DNA from: Entoloma clypeatum
Lineage: Eukaryota; Basidiomycota; Agaricomycetes; Agaricales; Entolomataceae
Assembly (NCBI GenBank): GCA_963565915.1
Contig: OY751489.1
Coordinates: 2,418,001 to 2,482,000, forward strand
Reading direction: 5' to 3'
DNA length: 64,000 nt
Of this stretch, positions 9,813 to 21,800 are shown piece after piece. The notes beneath the pieces were generated by a model. It saw only the letters and a list, made by a program, of their open reading frames with translations, was not told where the DNA came from and searched no databases. The position numbers were made by a program, and so were the translations under genes. Within the stretch, counting starts at the first letter, position 1. Each line of letters starts with the position of its first letter.

Positions 9813-11980
9813 TCATCTCCTTGCACCTTCTTCAGCTATTCTTCCCCAGCCAAGAACCTCACCCCAACATCGCCACATTCTCTCAACCACCCTCATCTTC
9901 TCGGTTCGACCCAGATCCGGGTCTTCCAAATCGACAACATCGTCCAAGAAACCTTCTCGTAGCGTGGAGCGGGCCGGAAGACATGTTTCAGCATATGTAC
10001 GTAGTCGCGCTACAGACAGGAGGAGCAGGCCGGACGTGAGCGGAGAGATGGAGCTGTCAGCTTCATGGTTGCGATGATGACCACGTGGCTGGAGAACAAG
10101 AAGTCGCTCGATGCGCCTGTTGGTCGACTGGCGATAAGAAACAAGGAAAAAAAACATTTCGAAAACATACATACCGCATAGCGGTCCAAGTTCCATTGAC
10201 CTTTCGCTTTCCCCCATACTTTCCTCTGCCTGTACCTCCACGTACAAGAGTCAACAACGAACCGCCCAGAAGGTAGATGATCCCTAATGCGGGAGCCACG
10301 CCGACGAAGGCGAACGTCAATTCTTGTGATTTGAGTAGTTTATCAATGCCTTCCAGGGCTTGATCAATGTCGACCTAATGCGATTAAATGTCAATAAATG
10401 TTATTGCGCCTCAGGAATAGAAAGTGAACCTTGGCCTTCTGTACTTGGATGAAGACGGAACGAAGGAGTGTTCCGGTGATGACAGACTTCAATGGTTTCC
10501 TGATGTCTTCTTCGTAGAGTTGTAATACGGGCGTCAGGTCCCCACGTTTGATTTGTTGCGAGAGAGCCTGTAGTTGCTCCGGTCCATAATGCAATTCATC
10601 TCTAGCTAGGGATAGAGCCATGCGTTCGAGGGACTGAAAGGATATCAGCGTAGATCAGAGGTTGTATCATTCCGTGCTTACTTCGTAGTCAGCAGCCACC
10701 CCTTCTTTCCTCACAATAACACCCTCCTCCCCACCAGCTCGGACAGTTTTCAGAACGTCCTTGAGTGGGTCAATTAGCCAGCCCCTGAAGAAACCCTTGG
10801 CTGTTTCCGTAGCATCGTGGGCAACCTCGATTAAGGTAGCTTGGGATGTATATGCGGAGCGCAGACCATATAGACACAGTGGGGGCAGAAGGAGAAGTTG
10901 AGGCCATGTGAGAGTTAACCAAGAGGGACGTCGAAGTTGCTGTGAATCAATGACATATTGCTCAGTCGCCTTTTGGGCATTAAAGATGGTCATTGAGAGA
11001 TTGTGAAGTTCTGAAAGTGTATTGGAGAAGGCCAAGTTGCTTTCAGTAGGAGCAGATTCGTGAGTGAAAGTATCGTATGGTTCGCCTTTGACAATACACG
11101 CCAGAACATAGAGGAAAGGTTGCAGATCGGAAGGGCCCTTCACGGCCGTGGCAAGGTCGCCGCGCATTCGTGCCAAAAGTCCCAGAGCCTCAGCCTTCCG
11201 ATCCCTGATTTTTTCCAGTGCTCTTCTTTTAAAGCGGCATTCCTGCCTAGCTAACTCGACGGGCATATCTGTCCAAGATAAAATTGGGTACAAGATCGCC
11301 CACAGTCTTGTAGAGACATGGCCGTTGGCGGAGGGGGATGAAGAGAAGAGGGTGGTGGAGGACGTGAGCGAAAAGGGCTGATGATGTAGGTGAGGAAAGA
11401 GAGCCTTGCTCAAAGGGCTGGGTCTGCGGGGATCCGTGGAGGGAAACAATCGGCGTAGAGAGGTTGGAGTGAGGTTGGAGAGAGTGAGAGGGAGGTTCTG
11501 GGTCCTCAGGGCCTGCAATATGACGGCACCAAGATTGAGCAGCCGAAATGGAGTTGCTGCACCACCAGGTATGTCAGTGGGACCGTTGCATCCGAAAGCG
11601 TGCAACGTACTTTGGAGGAGATACCAGGCAACATTGCGACGAGAACGTTCGATGTCTGCCCACCACTCGGCCTCGGTCTCTGCGTCGGTTGCTTGAGACA
11701 AGCAGGTCTCGATGGCCTCGGCATACAAGGCAACAACGAGCTTGTTGACGATGGCTTGTTTCAGGGCGACGCATTCTGAATCGGCAACAGAGGCCAATTG
11801 TTGGAGAGTAGGTACGGTGCGGTCGACAAGGGAAGGGGAAAGGGGGCCATTGAGGACGAGCAAGAGGTCCTGGAGAGCATTTTTCGCGTCCGGGTCGGTT
11901 ATTCCACGGGAGGGTGGTGGACTGGGAGGACGAGAGAGGGCTAGAGGGCGGAGGAGGTGACCAACGAATTCAGAAGGCAT
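9813..11980 (-). CDS. NCA2: Nca2-family mitochondrial protein (nuclear control of ATPase 2)
   Basis: Mitochondrial membrane protein that in yeast influences expression of the mitochondrially encoded ATP synthase subunits 6 and 8. A long first exon (about 437 residues, from MPSEFVGHLLRPLALSRPP) holds a variable helical N-terminus and a membrane-anchor region LTLTWPQLLLLPPLCLYGL with FFRGWLIDPLKDVLKTVR. The next exons carry MALSLARDELHYGPEQL, DLTPVLQLYEEDIRKPLKSV and the family hallmark DKLLKSQELTFAFVGVAPAL with a second hydrophobic stretch GIIYLLGGSLLTLVRGG. The tail TAMRRIERLLVLQP is restored by an acceptor at ACCAACAG. Ends EEGARR at 9813. The total of about 620 residues matches the family. 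The gene lies about 100 bp from the stop of YPD1 on the same strand. Family assignment is strong; exact role in this fungus is inferred. Confidence 0.9.
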
Positions 11981-12081
11981 TTATTTTAGAATGAGTGTGA
12001 CGTCAAAAAAAGAAAATTATAATAAATAATATACGACTGGTATGATGATCCTCATAGTCATTGAGATCCTCTCGTCGTCTA

Positions 12082-12860
12082 TCATGAATCCGTCGACTCC
12101 GATTCCTCAGGGGGGTTCTCCTCATACCGGCGCTTCAGTACGCTCTCAGCAGCTGCGTACTCTTCTTTCACTTGCTCCAGCACCCTTTCAATCTTCTGCA
12201 CTGCCACGTCGGCTTCCAAATCCTCCCCCGCCTCTTCGTCCCGCCGCTGCCCATAGTGTTGAATCTTCTCACATGATCTCATCACCATCGATACTCCCAA
12301 AGCCGCCGAAGAGCCCTTGAGGAAATGACCAAGTTTAGACAATTCAGGGAGGTCCTCCTTTTCTCTGTTCATTTCCAGGATTAATATCACAACAGGCAGT
12401 GGAATGGTTCGCACAGCGCTTGATCCATATCAGCAAAGGTCTGCGTAGCTTGGTCAAAGTATGCAAAGACCATCCCCCGTGAAAATTCGTCATCGTCATC
12501 ATCGAGTTCGAGTATCTGCCCAAACGTCTCCATGTCGATGATGTCCTGTCCGTCGATGTCTTGTTCCTCTTCCTCCTGCCCCGAGTACAGGTAGCGATAA
12601 GTCCATCGGGGTCCGATCGATGCAACCGCCGAACGCACCTTGACCTCTGTCGGTCTATGGGGAGGCTCGCTGGACGTCGTTTCTGGCGGGGAGCGATCCT
12701 CGTCGGAGGTGGGCGGGTTTGAGCTCTTTGTCGCAGGAATGGTCTCTTTGGGTTTCGCCGGGGTTGTTGACGGAACCTTGGGAGACACTAATATCTCGGA
12801 GGAGGGCGAGGATGCCCGTGGGGACGGATCTCTAGTGGACGTCTTGGGGGAGGGCATCAT
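12082..12860 (-). CDS. YPD1: Histidine phosphotransfer protein of the HOG-type phosphorelay (Ypd1) with N-terminal extension
   Basis: Carries phosphate from hybrid histidine kinases to the response regulators Ssk1 and Skn7 in osmotic and oxidative stress signalling. The HPt four-helix domain is clear: DMETFGQILELDDDDDEFSR, GMVFAYFDQATQTFADMDQA and, after one intron, LGHFLKGSSAALGVSMVMRS, where the His of HFLKGSSA is the phosphorylated residue, followed by CEKIQHYGQ and a C-terminal helix (IERVLEQVKEEYAAAESVLK). The start at 12860 gives about 85 residues of Ser/Pro/Thr-rich sequence ahead of the domain, which short yeast Ypd1 lacks; the open frame has no stop there. A downstream ATG (MET of DMETFGQ) would give a minimal domain but loses the first helix. 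The upstream 103 bp contain a CACGTG box. Confidence 0.9.
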
Positions 12861-12933
12861 GACCAGTGCAGATCAGTCCACACTCAGGCTGGCATTCATT
12901 GTCTGATTATCCAACGATATATATGACGTAGAA

Positions 12934-12939
12934 CACGTG
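12934..12939. promoter_or_regulatory. CACGTG E-box upstream of YPD1
   Basis: Palindromic CACGTG inside AACACGTGACC, about 75 bp before the YPD1 start, in the 103-bp gap to the NDUFS4 stop. Bound in fungi by bHLH factors of Cbf1, Pho4 or SREBP type; the actual binder is unknown. Confidence 0.35.
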
Positions 12940-12963
12940 ACCCATATTATCTAATCCGTCTAC

Positions 12964-13713
12964 TCACTTTGTCTTGTGGATCCTCAACGTGTTCGCCCGA
13001 TACACATAGTTCTCCGAGTAGTTCTTGGGCGGAATGCGCTGCACCGCCGTGGATTGCCTGTTTTTGTCAAGGACAAGTGGTTTAGCTTAGCCTGTTCCTT
13101 CTCCAATTACATACGTACTCATAATAATCCCATCCTGTCCAAGACAATAAGTACTAGCAGGACATCGACGTTCATAACAAAAAGCAATACCTTGTTTCTC
13201 CGCAAAATGAATGGCGTCTTCTTTCGAGCGGAACGACATGCGTGTCCCTTGCATATAGTCCGCTCTGTTACATCCATTCATTCAGCATCTCCATTGCTAG
13301 GTTCCGAACCACTCACGAGCTCGCCCATCCCATTAAAGGGTTTTCCCAACGTCCTCCACCTTGCAGTACGTCAAAGTCTATCCGCCAGCGTTCTGTCTTG
13401 CCACTGCCACTTTGCATGGTGTTCCGGGTAGGTTGGTAGATGCGCACCGCTCGATGGCGCAATTCAGCTGTGATCACAAGCTGTCAGAGGAACAAAATAG
13501 CTCCAAGTAACCCGATCGCAACTCACAGGGTGCCCCACTGATAACATCTGCGACCATAACATCTCGCGGTGCCACGATGTCCGACGGCTGAAGTTCCTCC
13601 GGGTTTGCGGCCGCAGAAGATGTCGCCAGTCCACGGCCAATCAGTGCTGTAGGGCGAAGGAGAGATCCTCGCGACGCGAGAGTGGCCCGCTTGCAGGTCT
13701 GGAGTAACAACAT
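12964..13713 (-). CDS. NDUFS4: Mitochondrial complex I accessory subunit NDUFS4 (18/21 kDa, AQDQ)
   Basis: Nuclear-encoded accessory subunit of the NADH:ubiquinone oxidoreductase peripheral arm, near the electron input module. The N-terminus MLLLQTCKRATLASRGSLLR with LIGRGLATSSA is a typical mitochondrial presequence. The mature part shows PSDIVAPRDVMVADVISGAP, then RIYQPTRNTMQSGSGKTERW and DFDVLQGGGRWENPLMGWAS, the family hallmark, followed by MSFRSKEDAIHFAEKQGIAF and a final exon QRIPPKNYSENYVYRANTLR ending IHKTK with a TGA at 12964-12966. Four or five short introns separate the blocks. Length near 180 residues is normal. It lies about 155 bp downstream in position from the end of the Rictor gene, same strand. 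Identity is secure. Confidence 0.94.
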
Positions 13714-13868
13714 TTCGAGACGACTTGGTCAAATTCGAAGTCAGCTAAAATCAACCATACGCTCTTGGACACTGCACAGCCACGTAGACCATGAAATGGT
13801 GATATGATAAGTTACATAAATGACACAGAACGAGGGACAAAATAACCAAAGTGCTGCTCAAAGATCCT

Positions 13869-16800
13869 TTAAATATCAAACCCAACAATCCTCACAACTG
13901 GCCATCTGCTAGCAACTGGGTTCTGCGCAGGTGCCAATTCTTCCTCCTCGCCTCCGTCTGACAAGACCTCCTCCTTCTCTCTCTCCAGCGGGCCAGACAT
14001 ACCGAGACGACTTTCCCCAGGACGAGTCGCCGTCGTCATGTCTGGAGGAGCCTTTAGTGTTGTTGCGCATTCACTCAATTTGGCGACCAGCGATGGGTTC
14101 AACTCCAAGTTGAATAGATCAATGACGTATCGACGAACGGGGAGCCGATACCGTTGCGTTGAAATTATGTAAAGAGCCCGGTAGAACATGGCGGGGGACG
14201 AAAATGTTGATCGATATTCAGGACGAGATTTCATCCTATCGACCCTTAACAAGCGACGAAAACGCCGAAGCTCAGTGGAAACCTACTTTGCCAGCGCCCG
14301 CGAAGCTGTGTTCGCGATGACGGTGTTGGCCAAATTTTGGATGGCCGTAACAACCTCGATTTCCAACTCATTCGATGGGCGTATCAGCATAGCACCAAGA
14401 CCGTCATTCGGAATTGGTGGACGCCAAGAAGGTATCTAATGACCAGTTAGGTGGGGTATGGAACCGTTCTGGCTTCATACTCACTGAGATAAATGTCTCG
14501 AAATTCATAGGGATACATACCCCCGTCGGCATACCGTGCGGAGAGAGAGTTGCTTCCCATCGGTAATCATCGAGAATTTCAGCTCCTTGCAATGTTGATG
14601 ATATGAGCCCAAGGACAAAAAAACAAGTCCTCGTTCACAGTCAACGACGCTTGTTCGAGTACAACAGATGACACTCACCCTCGTACGGAAGGAACAGGAG
14701 ATGTTTGTGCAATTTCCAGAACAGCAGGTATGATTTCCTCTTCTTCTAAAAACGGTAAACCTCTTTCTGTTGCCCCAACGTTACCCTATCCAGAAAAGAA
14801 GAGATCTATGTATGAATCCTGAAACAGATGCAGGTGACGCACCACGGCCCACAGGATGCTCTTCAGCTTCATGATCAATTCAGTATCGTCACTTTCACTG
14901 CCATGTTTTCGAATGAACTGGGAAAATTCGGTGAAATGGCCCTTTTCCTGCAGGATCTGACAGCCAAGTTCTGTCTTCGCCATTTCACCGTAAAAGTGCG
15001 GGGGAACTGTTCCATCATATGCCCTATCAAACCGTTCAGATCACTTTTATTGATGACTTGTAGCACGAACAGGAAATCATCATCTTCATCGATTCCATGG
15101 TTGAAAACCTTGGAAAGAAATATTTCCACTTGGACAACATAATAGATGTTTCGTTCCTGAGCACGTTAGTCCGAAACTAGTGGAATTTTGAAGAAAAAGA
15201 CACACGTTGAACCATATGTCCATTTCCCGATCTATGTATCCAGCATCGTAAAGATAGCGGAAACCCATTGGAGTTGACATAAACCTTGTCAGTATCATGA
15301 GTATCATTGCCAGGATAAGAAGTAGCTTTCTTACTTCAGCAGCAGAGGATGACCGATTTCCCCTAGATGATCCATTGTTGGTTGCATCTCCACCACCAGC
15401 TGCAAGATATCTTTCAATTCACAAACTTCTTCAAGAAAGTGCACTGCAAGCTCGCAGACTTCAGGCGCAGGGTCATATAACTGAGTCAACAGAAGTCGAA
15501 GTGTCCATGCATTGGCATTGGTAGAACCTCGAATCAGGTCACCCAAGTGTTGTGTGGCATGCAGTCGAATGTGCTGAGCAAACTGAGTACCCCATATGAT
15601 AGACGCAGATACAAATACAACGTACTTTGTAACTGGATGTGAGAGCCTTCGACAAGACGATCCGCGGATGACCGTCGCTAAAGAGGACATCAGGTATATT
15701 TGTAGCGGCGGTACAAAGAATTGACGAACATATTGTAATCGAGGTTTTCGATGATACCTTTGATCAGATCCTCCCGACTCCGTAATTCGCTCAAATGATA
15801 GAAAGCCGTGAAGATCTTCGAATTCTCCATTAATCTGTGATGTAATGCAATCAAATTGGTACATGTAACTGAGCTGATCATTTGACATACTCGAGACCTT
15901 CCTTGTATTTGCTGAGAGCACCAAGCATCTCAAGGTACCCATATGTCAAGCTATCAGCCACGCGCTTCTTCGAAAATATTGGATCTGAATCGGGTGCACC
16001 ATTGAACTATCACACGTGCGTGTCAAGACTCTTGCTAGGGTCAATGAATGGAGACGAACGGGATCCAGTTGAGCAAAACTTTTGACGATTTGCGCCAAGA
16101 ATGGGTCTTCAGTTCCCAAATATTTGACGCCATCCGGACTTGCCATGAGGGTGGACAACAGGGAACAACCCAGTCGGACCCATTTGATGTTCGCCTATGT
16201 CAAAGCCATCAGACGAGATATTCTGGATGGATCGATAACGAACCTTGTTCCTTGGCATGTCACAAAATCTATGATTGAAGGGATGGAAGAACGACATCAG
16301 ACGGCGAATAAAGCGTGAAACTTTGATCGCTTCCTCCATCCGTTTAGGGTTCAGTAAGGGTCCATCGATGAGTTCTTGTAGGGTATCGAAATTCCATTTG
16401 GTATAGTCCTTGGTAAGTATTACCTCTCAAAAGGTGAGGAAGTGATGTCAATTTTGTTCCGAAAAGGTGTGGCTCACTTGGCTCTCGAGGAGCGACGATT
16501 GGAATGTCTTGTCATCCATCTGCATACTCATTTTCAATTTTACCTGTTCAACTTGTCTTTGACCTCGCCGCACTGCGTCTTCAACAGAATTGGCTCTGAA
16601 TAGACGAATTTAGTAATAGTTGATATCACTTGATTGAATGACGTACCGGGGACGGTTGGTCCTAACCACGCTTGGCTGTAAGCGCGCCCTGTTGCGGTTA
16701 AAACTGTCAATAGACGACATTGCGGTTGTGCCAATAATCCTGTGCTCCCCATCGCTGAAATCCGTAGCCATACCGAAGAGCTGTGGAATTGCCTGGACAG

Positions 16801-19111
16801 ATATGAGATATTGATGCCTGGATTAGAGCCACGTTCTGTTACCTGTATCCTGGCCGCTACGGACAGTGGTAACATGCGATTTGCCATTTGCAAGACCTCC
16901 GCCATCAGTAACGTAGCTTTTCGCGAAAGGCTTGAACCAGTGGTTGATTCTTCAAGCATGGATGTAAGAGCCTAACGGGGCGTATTCAGTTGCGAGGGTA
17001 GTTTCAAGCAAGGTGCCACCTCACATCACAAAGTCCAGCATGGGTAAAAACCAATACAAGGAGAGCAAGATATTGATCAGTGAGCCGAAGTGGTTGTTGA
17101 ACCCTCTCAGTTGACTCGGGTTCTTGGCCGATTTCCGATGCCTCTCGGTTCTTGCGGTACACTACAAGATATCAGTCGACAGCCAGTATCCGTAAAGCGA
17201 AACTGACTCGTCAGTCGGCGACCATCAATGAAGGTTTGATACCATTCAGGTGATTTAATGTTCAAAAGATCGAAAAACATATCCAGTATGATCTCCTAGA
17301 TAGCGACTCACCTATAGTAGGATTATCAAGACAGTGATATGCCACGCACCCTAGTTTCTAGGGAGGGTATTCGAAGAGTATCAATCACAGCGCGAATGGC
17401 GCGCATGTCGTCCATAGAAAAGTACATAAGTCCTGCGAGGAAGCAGTCTTAGGGAGTCCATTGAGTTGTCTGATCAGAGCTTACCACTCCATGTACATAG
17501 CATTGACTGTATGATTTTTGCGCAACCCCGCATGCGCTCGGAATGATCTGTTCCTTTTCCATACGCATCGGTTATGTCGGATAATGCGATCTGTGCATAA
17601 ATGATTCAAGTCAGGAAGAAGACGACATGACGAGCATAACCTACTTCCAGGTCTACACCCACTTGAAGATACTCCCTTGTCCGTGGGTAATCAACGATGT
17701 GCAAGAAAACCGACGCAAGAATAGGTGCGAGTTCAGCAGGTCCCTCGCCAAGAATGTGTAGTAGAAAACCAATACCGCCCGTCCGAGACACGAGGTCGAT
17801 ATCAATCAGCACTGCCAAAGTAGAAATTTCAGACGTGTAAGATTATTTTTGTGAAGCTCACAGGACGGACAAATTTCGGCAATTGTTTGTATGCAGATGA
17901 GTCGAAAAGGATCCTCTGGTTGCTCTGCAAGAGCGATGATAGCGCGCACGATAGGCTCTGAAAGAAGAACAATCCCTGTCCCTCCACCGGAGGGCGAGTC
18001 ACGACGGACGGTCCCCACTTCGAGGATAGTTCTAATGAGTTTGATTGCTTGTTCCTTTTCGGCATGATGCTTGTTGTCACGGTTGAGGGACCTTCACCAG
18101 ATTGAGGGATTAGCAACTTCCTAGGGATTCATCGGACTGCCATTACTTCACAATGTACCAATCCAGCGTTCCACTTTCGACAAAGGCCTTCACGGACTCG
18201 GAATCCACTAACAGGTGTCGCAAAAGCCTGTACCCAGCTGCGCGGGATTGTTGCGAATACCTGTCGCCAAGAATCGGGGTGACACTATGCAATACGTTTG
18301 AAACCTTGAATTTAGGGCAACAAGGATGCCTTACGCCAAAAGGACTTCTGAGATCTTCAACTCGTATCGCACGCGGAGATTACGTCGAAGAATGTCGATA
18401 AGTCTTGACATATTTTCTATCACCTGCCGATCGGACTCGCTTGAGTTCGGGATGGTGGTTGACGAAGACGGAGAAGGGGTAGTCGTGGCATTCCCTGAGT
18501 TCGCAGAAGCAAGAGTCGCCAGCGTTGACACCAAGCTAGACGCATTGTACAATGCCGTACGAAAGTCGTCTCCGTTTGGCTTCTCTGCTTGATTGGCTCG
18601 TCGCTGGGTGGAAGTGTTACCGTTGACTGACTTGGCTTTGTTCCCTGATGATACTGAACAAGAGGTTGAATTTGGAGAAAAGGCTAACGAGATTTAACCT
18701 CACAGTCGTCAATTTGTTTCGTTATCGCATTTATTTTATTCTTCGCCATGTCCAATTCAGATTCCACTTGTGACCGAAGGGAACCCTTGAGAACGTTCGT
18801 CAGGCGTAAGAAATGTCCCAGAAATGACGAATACGGCACTGACGTTTAACTGCATATTCAACAGATTCTCAGCGCCCTCCTTGATTCGGTTTTCAAGGAC
18901 AAGCTGGTTGTTCAGGATCTCTACCTGAACGACGCGCGCCCCATCATAAATGAAATAAGCTAATCGTAATTGTGCGTCGCACCTGCTCTGACAATTCTTT
19001 GCTCTCCAACTCGGCGAATGAAGGCATATCCCCACCCGACGAGGATTCATCGATGAGAGCTGAAGTCGTTGTGACCGATGATCCCGCAGAAACACTGAGA
19101 TTCGATGGCAT
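13869..19111 (-). CDS. AVO3: TORC2 core subunit Rictor/Avo3/Ste20
   Basis: Scaffold subunit of TOR complex 2, which phosphorylates AGC kinases to control actin, membrane lipids and growth. The gene is split into roughly 25 exons over 5.2 kb. The N-terminus MPSNLSVSAGSSVTTTSAL leads to an HR1-like coiled coil (EILNNQLVLENRIKEGAENL), then NLRVRYELKISEVLLA, AAGYRLLRHLLVDSESVKAF and KEQAIKLIRTILEVGTVRRD, the Rictor N-terminal helical repeats. Middle blocks include IVRAIIALAEQPEDPFRLIC, GGIGFLLHILGEGPAELAPI and SMDDMRAIRAVIDTLRIPS. The C-terminal signature DDYRWEATLSPHGMPTGVCI and IPMNFETFISV marks the Rictor V region. The end VRIVGFDI lies at 13869. The start at 19111 is the first ATG of the exon that opens the coiled coil. 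Its 5' side faces the 3' ends of two MOB2 genes. Family identity strong; single exon borders provisional. Confidence 0.9.
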
Positions 19112-19325
19112 GAACGCGTTTCGCTCGACGACAACGGACCTGGCAGGGATGACTGGTTAAGCTGCCGTGATGTGACGTCGTGCCTTCCCCTGCATGCTCC
19201 CTTTCAACCTGTATTGTGATGGTTATGTTAAGATCTCATCCTCAATATAATCATGGAGTAGAGCAGATGTACAGGAGAGGTATAAAACACGAGGCCCGCC
19301 CGTCAGATTCGTAGAGATATCAAAA

Positions 19326-20274
19326 TCAACTTTCCAGGATCCCAGACTCCTTCCATCGCTCCCATAGAAGCCCTACACCGACTGGCGCCTGCGGTTCACC
19401 TTTGATATCTTTAACTTCCAACAGCTCATACTCACGGCCAAAGGCGAGGAGGTGCGCAAACAAAGAGTTGAAATGCGGTTCGGACCGCATGTGGAGAATC
19501 TGGGGATAGTGTGCGTAGTATATGTGGGCAAAGACGCGCAGGAGCTGGCGATATACGTGCTTGATCGTCGCAGGAAAAGAAGGATGGAAAGATTGATCTA
19601 GAAGGATAGTTAATGCTGAACACACGGAAATATGGAAAGGTTCGCACTTGATTTTGTTGGAAATACGTTCTCATCCTCCAGAAGCTTTTGAATGGAGGAC
19701 ATGACGAAATCGATGTAAGTCGGAGCCGCTAGAGAGACCTGCTTGCCTCCCTGATTTGTCCACATGTAGTTCAAGCTAATGTGAAGAATGCTTGGGATGC
19801 TGCCAGGTGAGAAACATGGATCAGACGTACGTTGCCCCACCTGACATCGTTGGACATGTGTTCTGGGTACAACATTCCGCGATCACCCCATAAAACTCGT
19901 TCAGATTAGTATAGAAATCGAACACTGCAACAAATCAAACAAGTGATGTGACGGAGGAGAGGATAAACGCACTATTGACGGCGACCCACTCCATGATATC
20001 GACATACTTGGGGAGCACGACGATAGTCTTGAAATTTCCTTTGACAAGGGCCGCGTCTGCAAAGGGGCTTGACAGGTAAAGGGGTTTTCCTCCGGCACTT
20101 GTAGCCCCACCAGGGGAAGAAGGCTCTGACGGCGGACCCATCGAATCCTTGCGTGATGCGCCAGTTGGTGTCGGCGACCTCTTTCGAGGTGCTCGAGTGC
20201 GGCTGAAGGGATGGCTTGGGTGAGTCACTGAAATTCGCGGGTTTGACAGGGGGTAGTCACCCAAAGAACGACAT
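19326..20274 (-). CDS. MOB2: MOB2-type kinase activator, copy A
   Basis: Mob/phocein protein that activates NDR/LATS kinases (Cbk1 or Orb6 in fungi) in polarity and morphogenesis. A short first exon MSFFG joins across an intron to RTRAPRKRSPTPTGAS, a basic Ser-rich linker, then LYLSSPFADAALVKGNFKTI, VLPKYVDIMEWVAVN, VFDFYTNLNEFYGVIAECCT, the zinc ligands CCTQNTCPTMS, APTYIDFVMSSIQKLLEDEN and the second pair of ligands HIYYAHYPQILHM, ending WERWKESGILES. The ALVKGNFKTIV and YIDFVM motifs fit MOB2 better than MOB1. All zinc-binding Cys and His are kept, so the gene looks functional. A closely similar paralogue (copy B) lies directly upstream in the same orientation, 125 bp away, with matching intron positions. 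Function within the NDR pathway is inferred from family. Confidence 0.9.
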
Positions 20275-20399
20275 GGCCCGTAAGTTGCAGCAGAGTGACC
20301 CGCAAGTGTTCAACCTGGTCGTAAGGTTGTAAGAAACTTTTGTGATTGATATCTCGATCACTACCGCTTAGGACTGCCTGGTGACTACAGTATCCCTGA

Positions 20400-21365
20400 T
20401 TAACCTTCTAATAGACCCATCTGCTTCCATGCCTCCCATAGTTCCCCCACTCCTACCACTGCAGAGCTTGATCCCTTGACATCTTTGACCTCCAAGAGTT
20501 CGTATTCTCGGCCAAAAGCAAGGAAGTGGGCAAATAGAGAGTTGAAATGGGGCTCAGAACGAAGATGAAGGATTTGAGGGTAATGTGCATGGTACATATG
20601 AGCAAAGACGCGAAGGAGTTGGCGGTAAATGTGCTTGACGGTTGAAGGAAATGATTGTGGGAAGTCCTGGCCTTAGGGCGCGTACTTCAGATCAGGGAAG
20701 ACCGTCAGCAGAGGACTTACCGGCTTTGGTCGGAAAGGTGCTGTCGTCGTCCAGCAGGTTTTGCACCCAGGTCATCACGTAATCTATGTAGGTCGGGGCA
20801 GGTAAATGGACGCTTTTGCGATCTTGATTAATCCAGGTGTAGCTCAATCTGTCGATAAGATTCAAAGGGTCTGCCTCAAAGGTTTGTGTGATATTGCAGG
20901 ACATACGTCGTTCCTGCTGACATTGTTGGGCAATTTTGTTGCGTACAGCATTCTGCAATAACACCATAGAAATCATTGAGATTGGTGTAAAAGTCGAATA
21001 CTTGAAGGTGTGGGATCAATAAGAAGGTCAACAGAAAAGACGCAGCTTACTATTCACAGCAACCCATTCCATGATGTCCACAAATTTCGGAAGCATCACG
21101 ATTGTCTTGAAGTTTCCCTTGACAAGGGCGGCCTCAACAAAGGGCCGACATAGGTATAGAGGCTTGGTTTCTGAAGGAGTGGGTGATGGTGGCGATGGTC
21201 GAGGTGGAGCGAGTACTTCTGGAGGGAATGTTGCCGAGGTGGGTGTGGGGGATCTTTTGGGCCGTTGGCCCCGTGTCATGGAACGACTTGAGGATTAGTT
21301 CAAGCACAAAAAATTCCATGACAAGGAGGAGAATCAACGGACCCGAAAGAGTTGAAGAACGACAT
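20400..21365 (-). CDS. MOB2: MOB2-type kinase activator, copy B
   Basis: Second Mob protein of the same subtype as its neighbour. First exon MSFFNSFG joins to RSMTRGQRPKRSPTPTSAT, then a Pro-rich linker (PPEVLAPPRPSPPSPTP), LYLCRPFVEAALVKGNFKTI, MLPKFVDIMEWVAVN, FDFYTNLNDFYGVIAECCTQ, zinc ligands CCTQQNCPTMSAG, APTYIDYVMTWVQNLLDDDS, HMYHAHYPQILHLRSEPHFN and the end WEAWKQMGLLEG. The block HFNSLFAHFLAFGREYELLE is almost identical in both copies, while the N-terminal linkers and C-terminal tails differ, so this is not an assembly duplicate. Its YIDYVMTW reads closer to the consensus MOB2 than copy A, which may mark it as the ancestral copy (inference). It is divergent from the HAK potassium transporter over a 435-bp spacer carrying two CACGTG boxes. 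Confidence 0.9.
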
Positions 21366-21800
21366 GTGCCGACACTGAAGCCAATCAGTCCAGCCGCAAG
21401 GAAAGAGCACTTTCTGACACGTGACTCCTTGCACGCACGTGTTGCTACACGAATGAATTTGAAGCCTGCGCGCCGCCCCTGCCGATGAAGTCGCGTCATG
21501 AGTAATCTATTAACGCTCAGTCAGGCCCGGCCATATTCAAGAGGTACATATACACGACCAAGGACTTATCTCTTTACCCTGAGGCAACAATGATATGCAC
21601 CTCGGTGGTCAAGAGGAAAATCTTCGCAACAGCGGCGCTCCAACAGCCATAATCCCGCAAACACAGGCTTGTCTCTCTGAAATGAGGTATATTCGCTATC
21701 TCTAGATAACGGAAAATCGACGGTCTTGCCAACTCTCTACCATAAAGTTCTCCTCAAATCGAGGGCCATCGCATTTTTGTCGCGCTCATAAGACAACAAT
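21366..21800. promoter_or_regulatory. Bidirectional promoter MOB2-B/HAK1 with two CACGTG boxes and a CCAAT box
   Basis: A 435-bp divergent spacer. CACGTG occurs at 21418-21423 and 21436-21441, 18 bp apart, and CCAAT at 21381-21385. The pair of boxes lies nearer the MOB2-B start (about 55-75 bp) than the HAK start. Binding factors cannot be named; Pho4/Cbf1/SREBP-type bHLH proteins use this core. Confidence 0.45.

Noticed and set aside
19281..19287. TATAAAA on the plus strand
   Set aside because: It points into the 3' end of MOB2 copy A, and no plus-strand gene follows, so it is unlikely to be a working TATA box.
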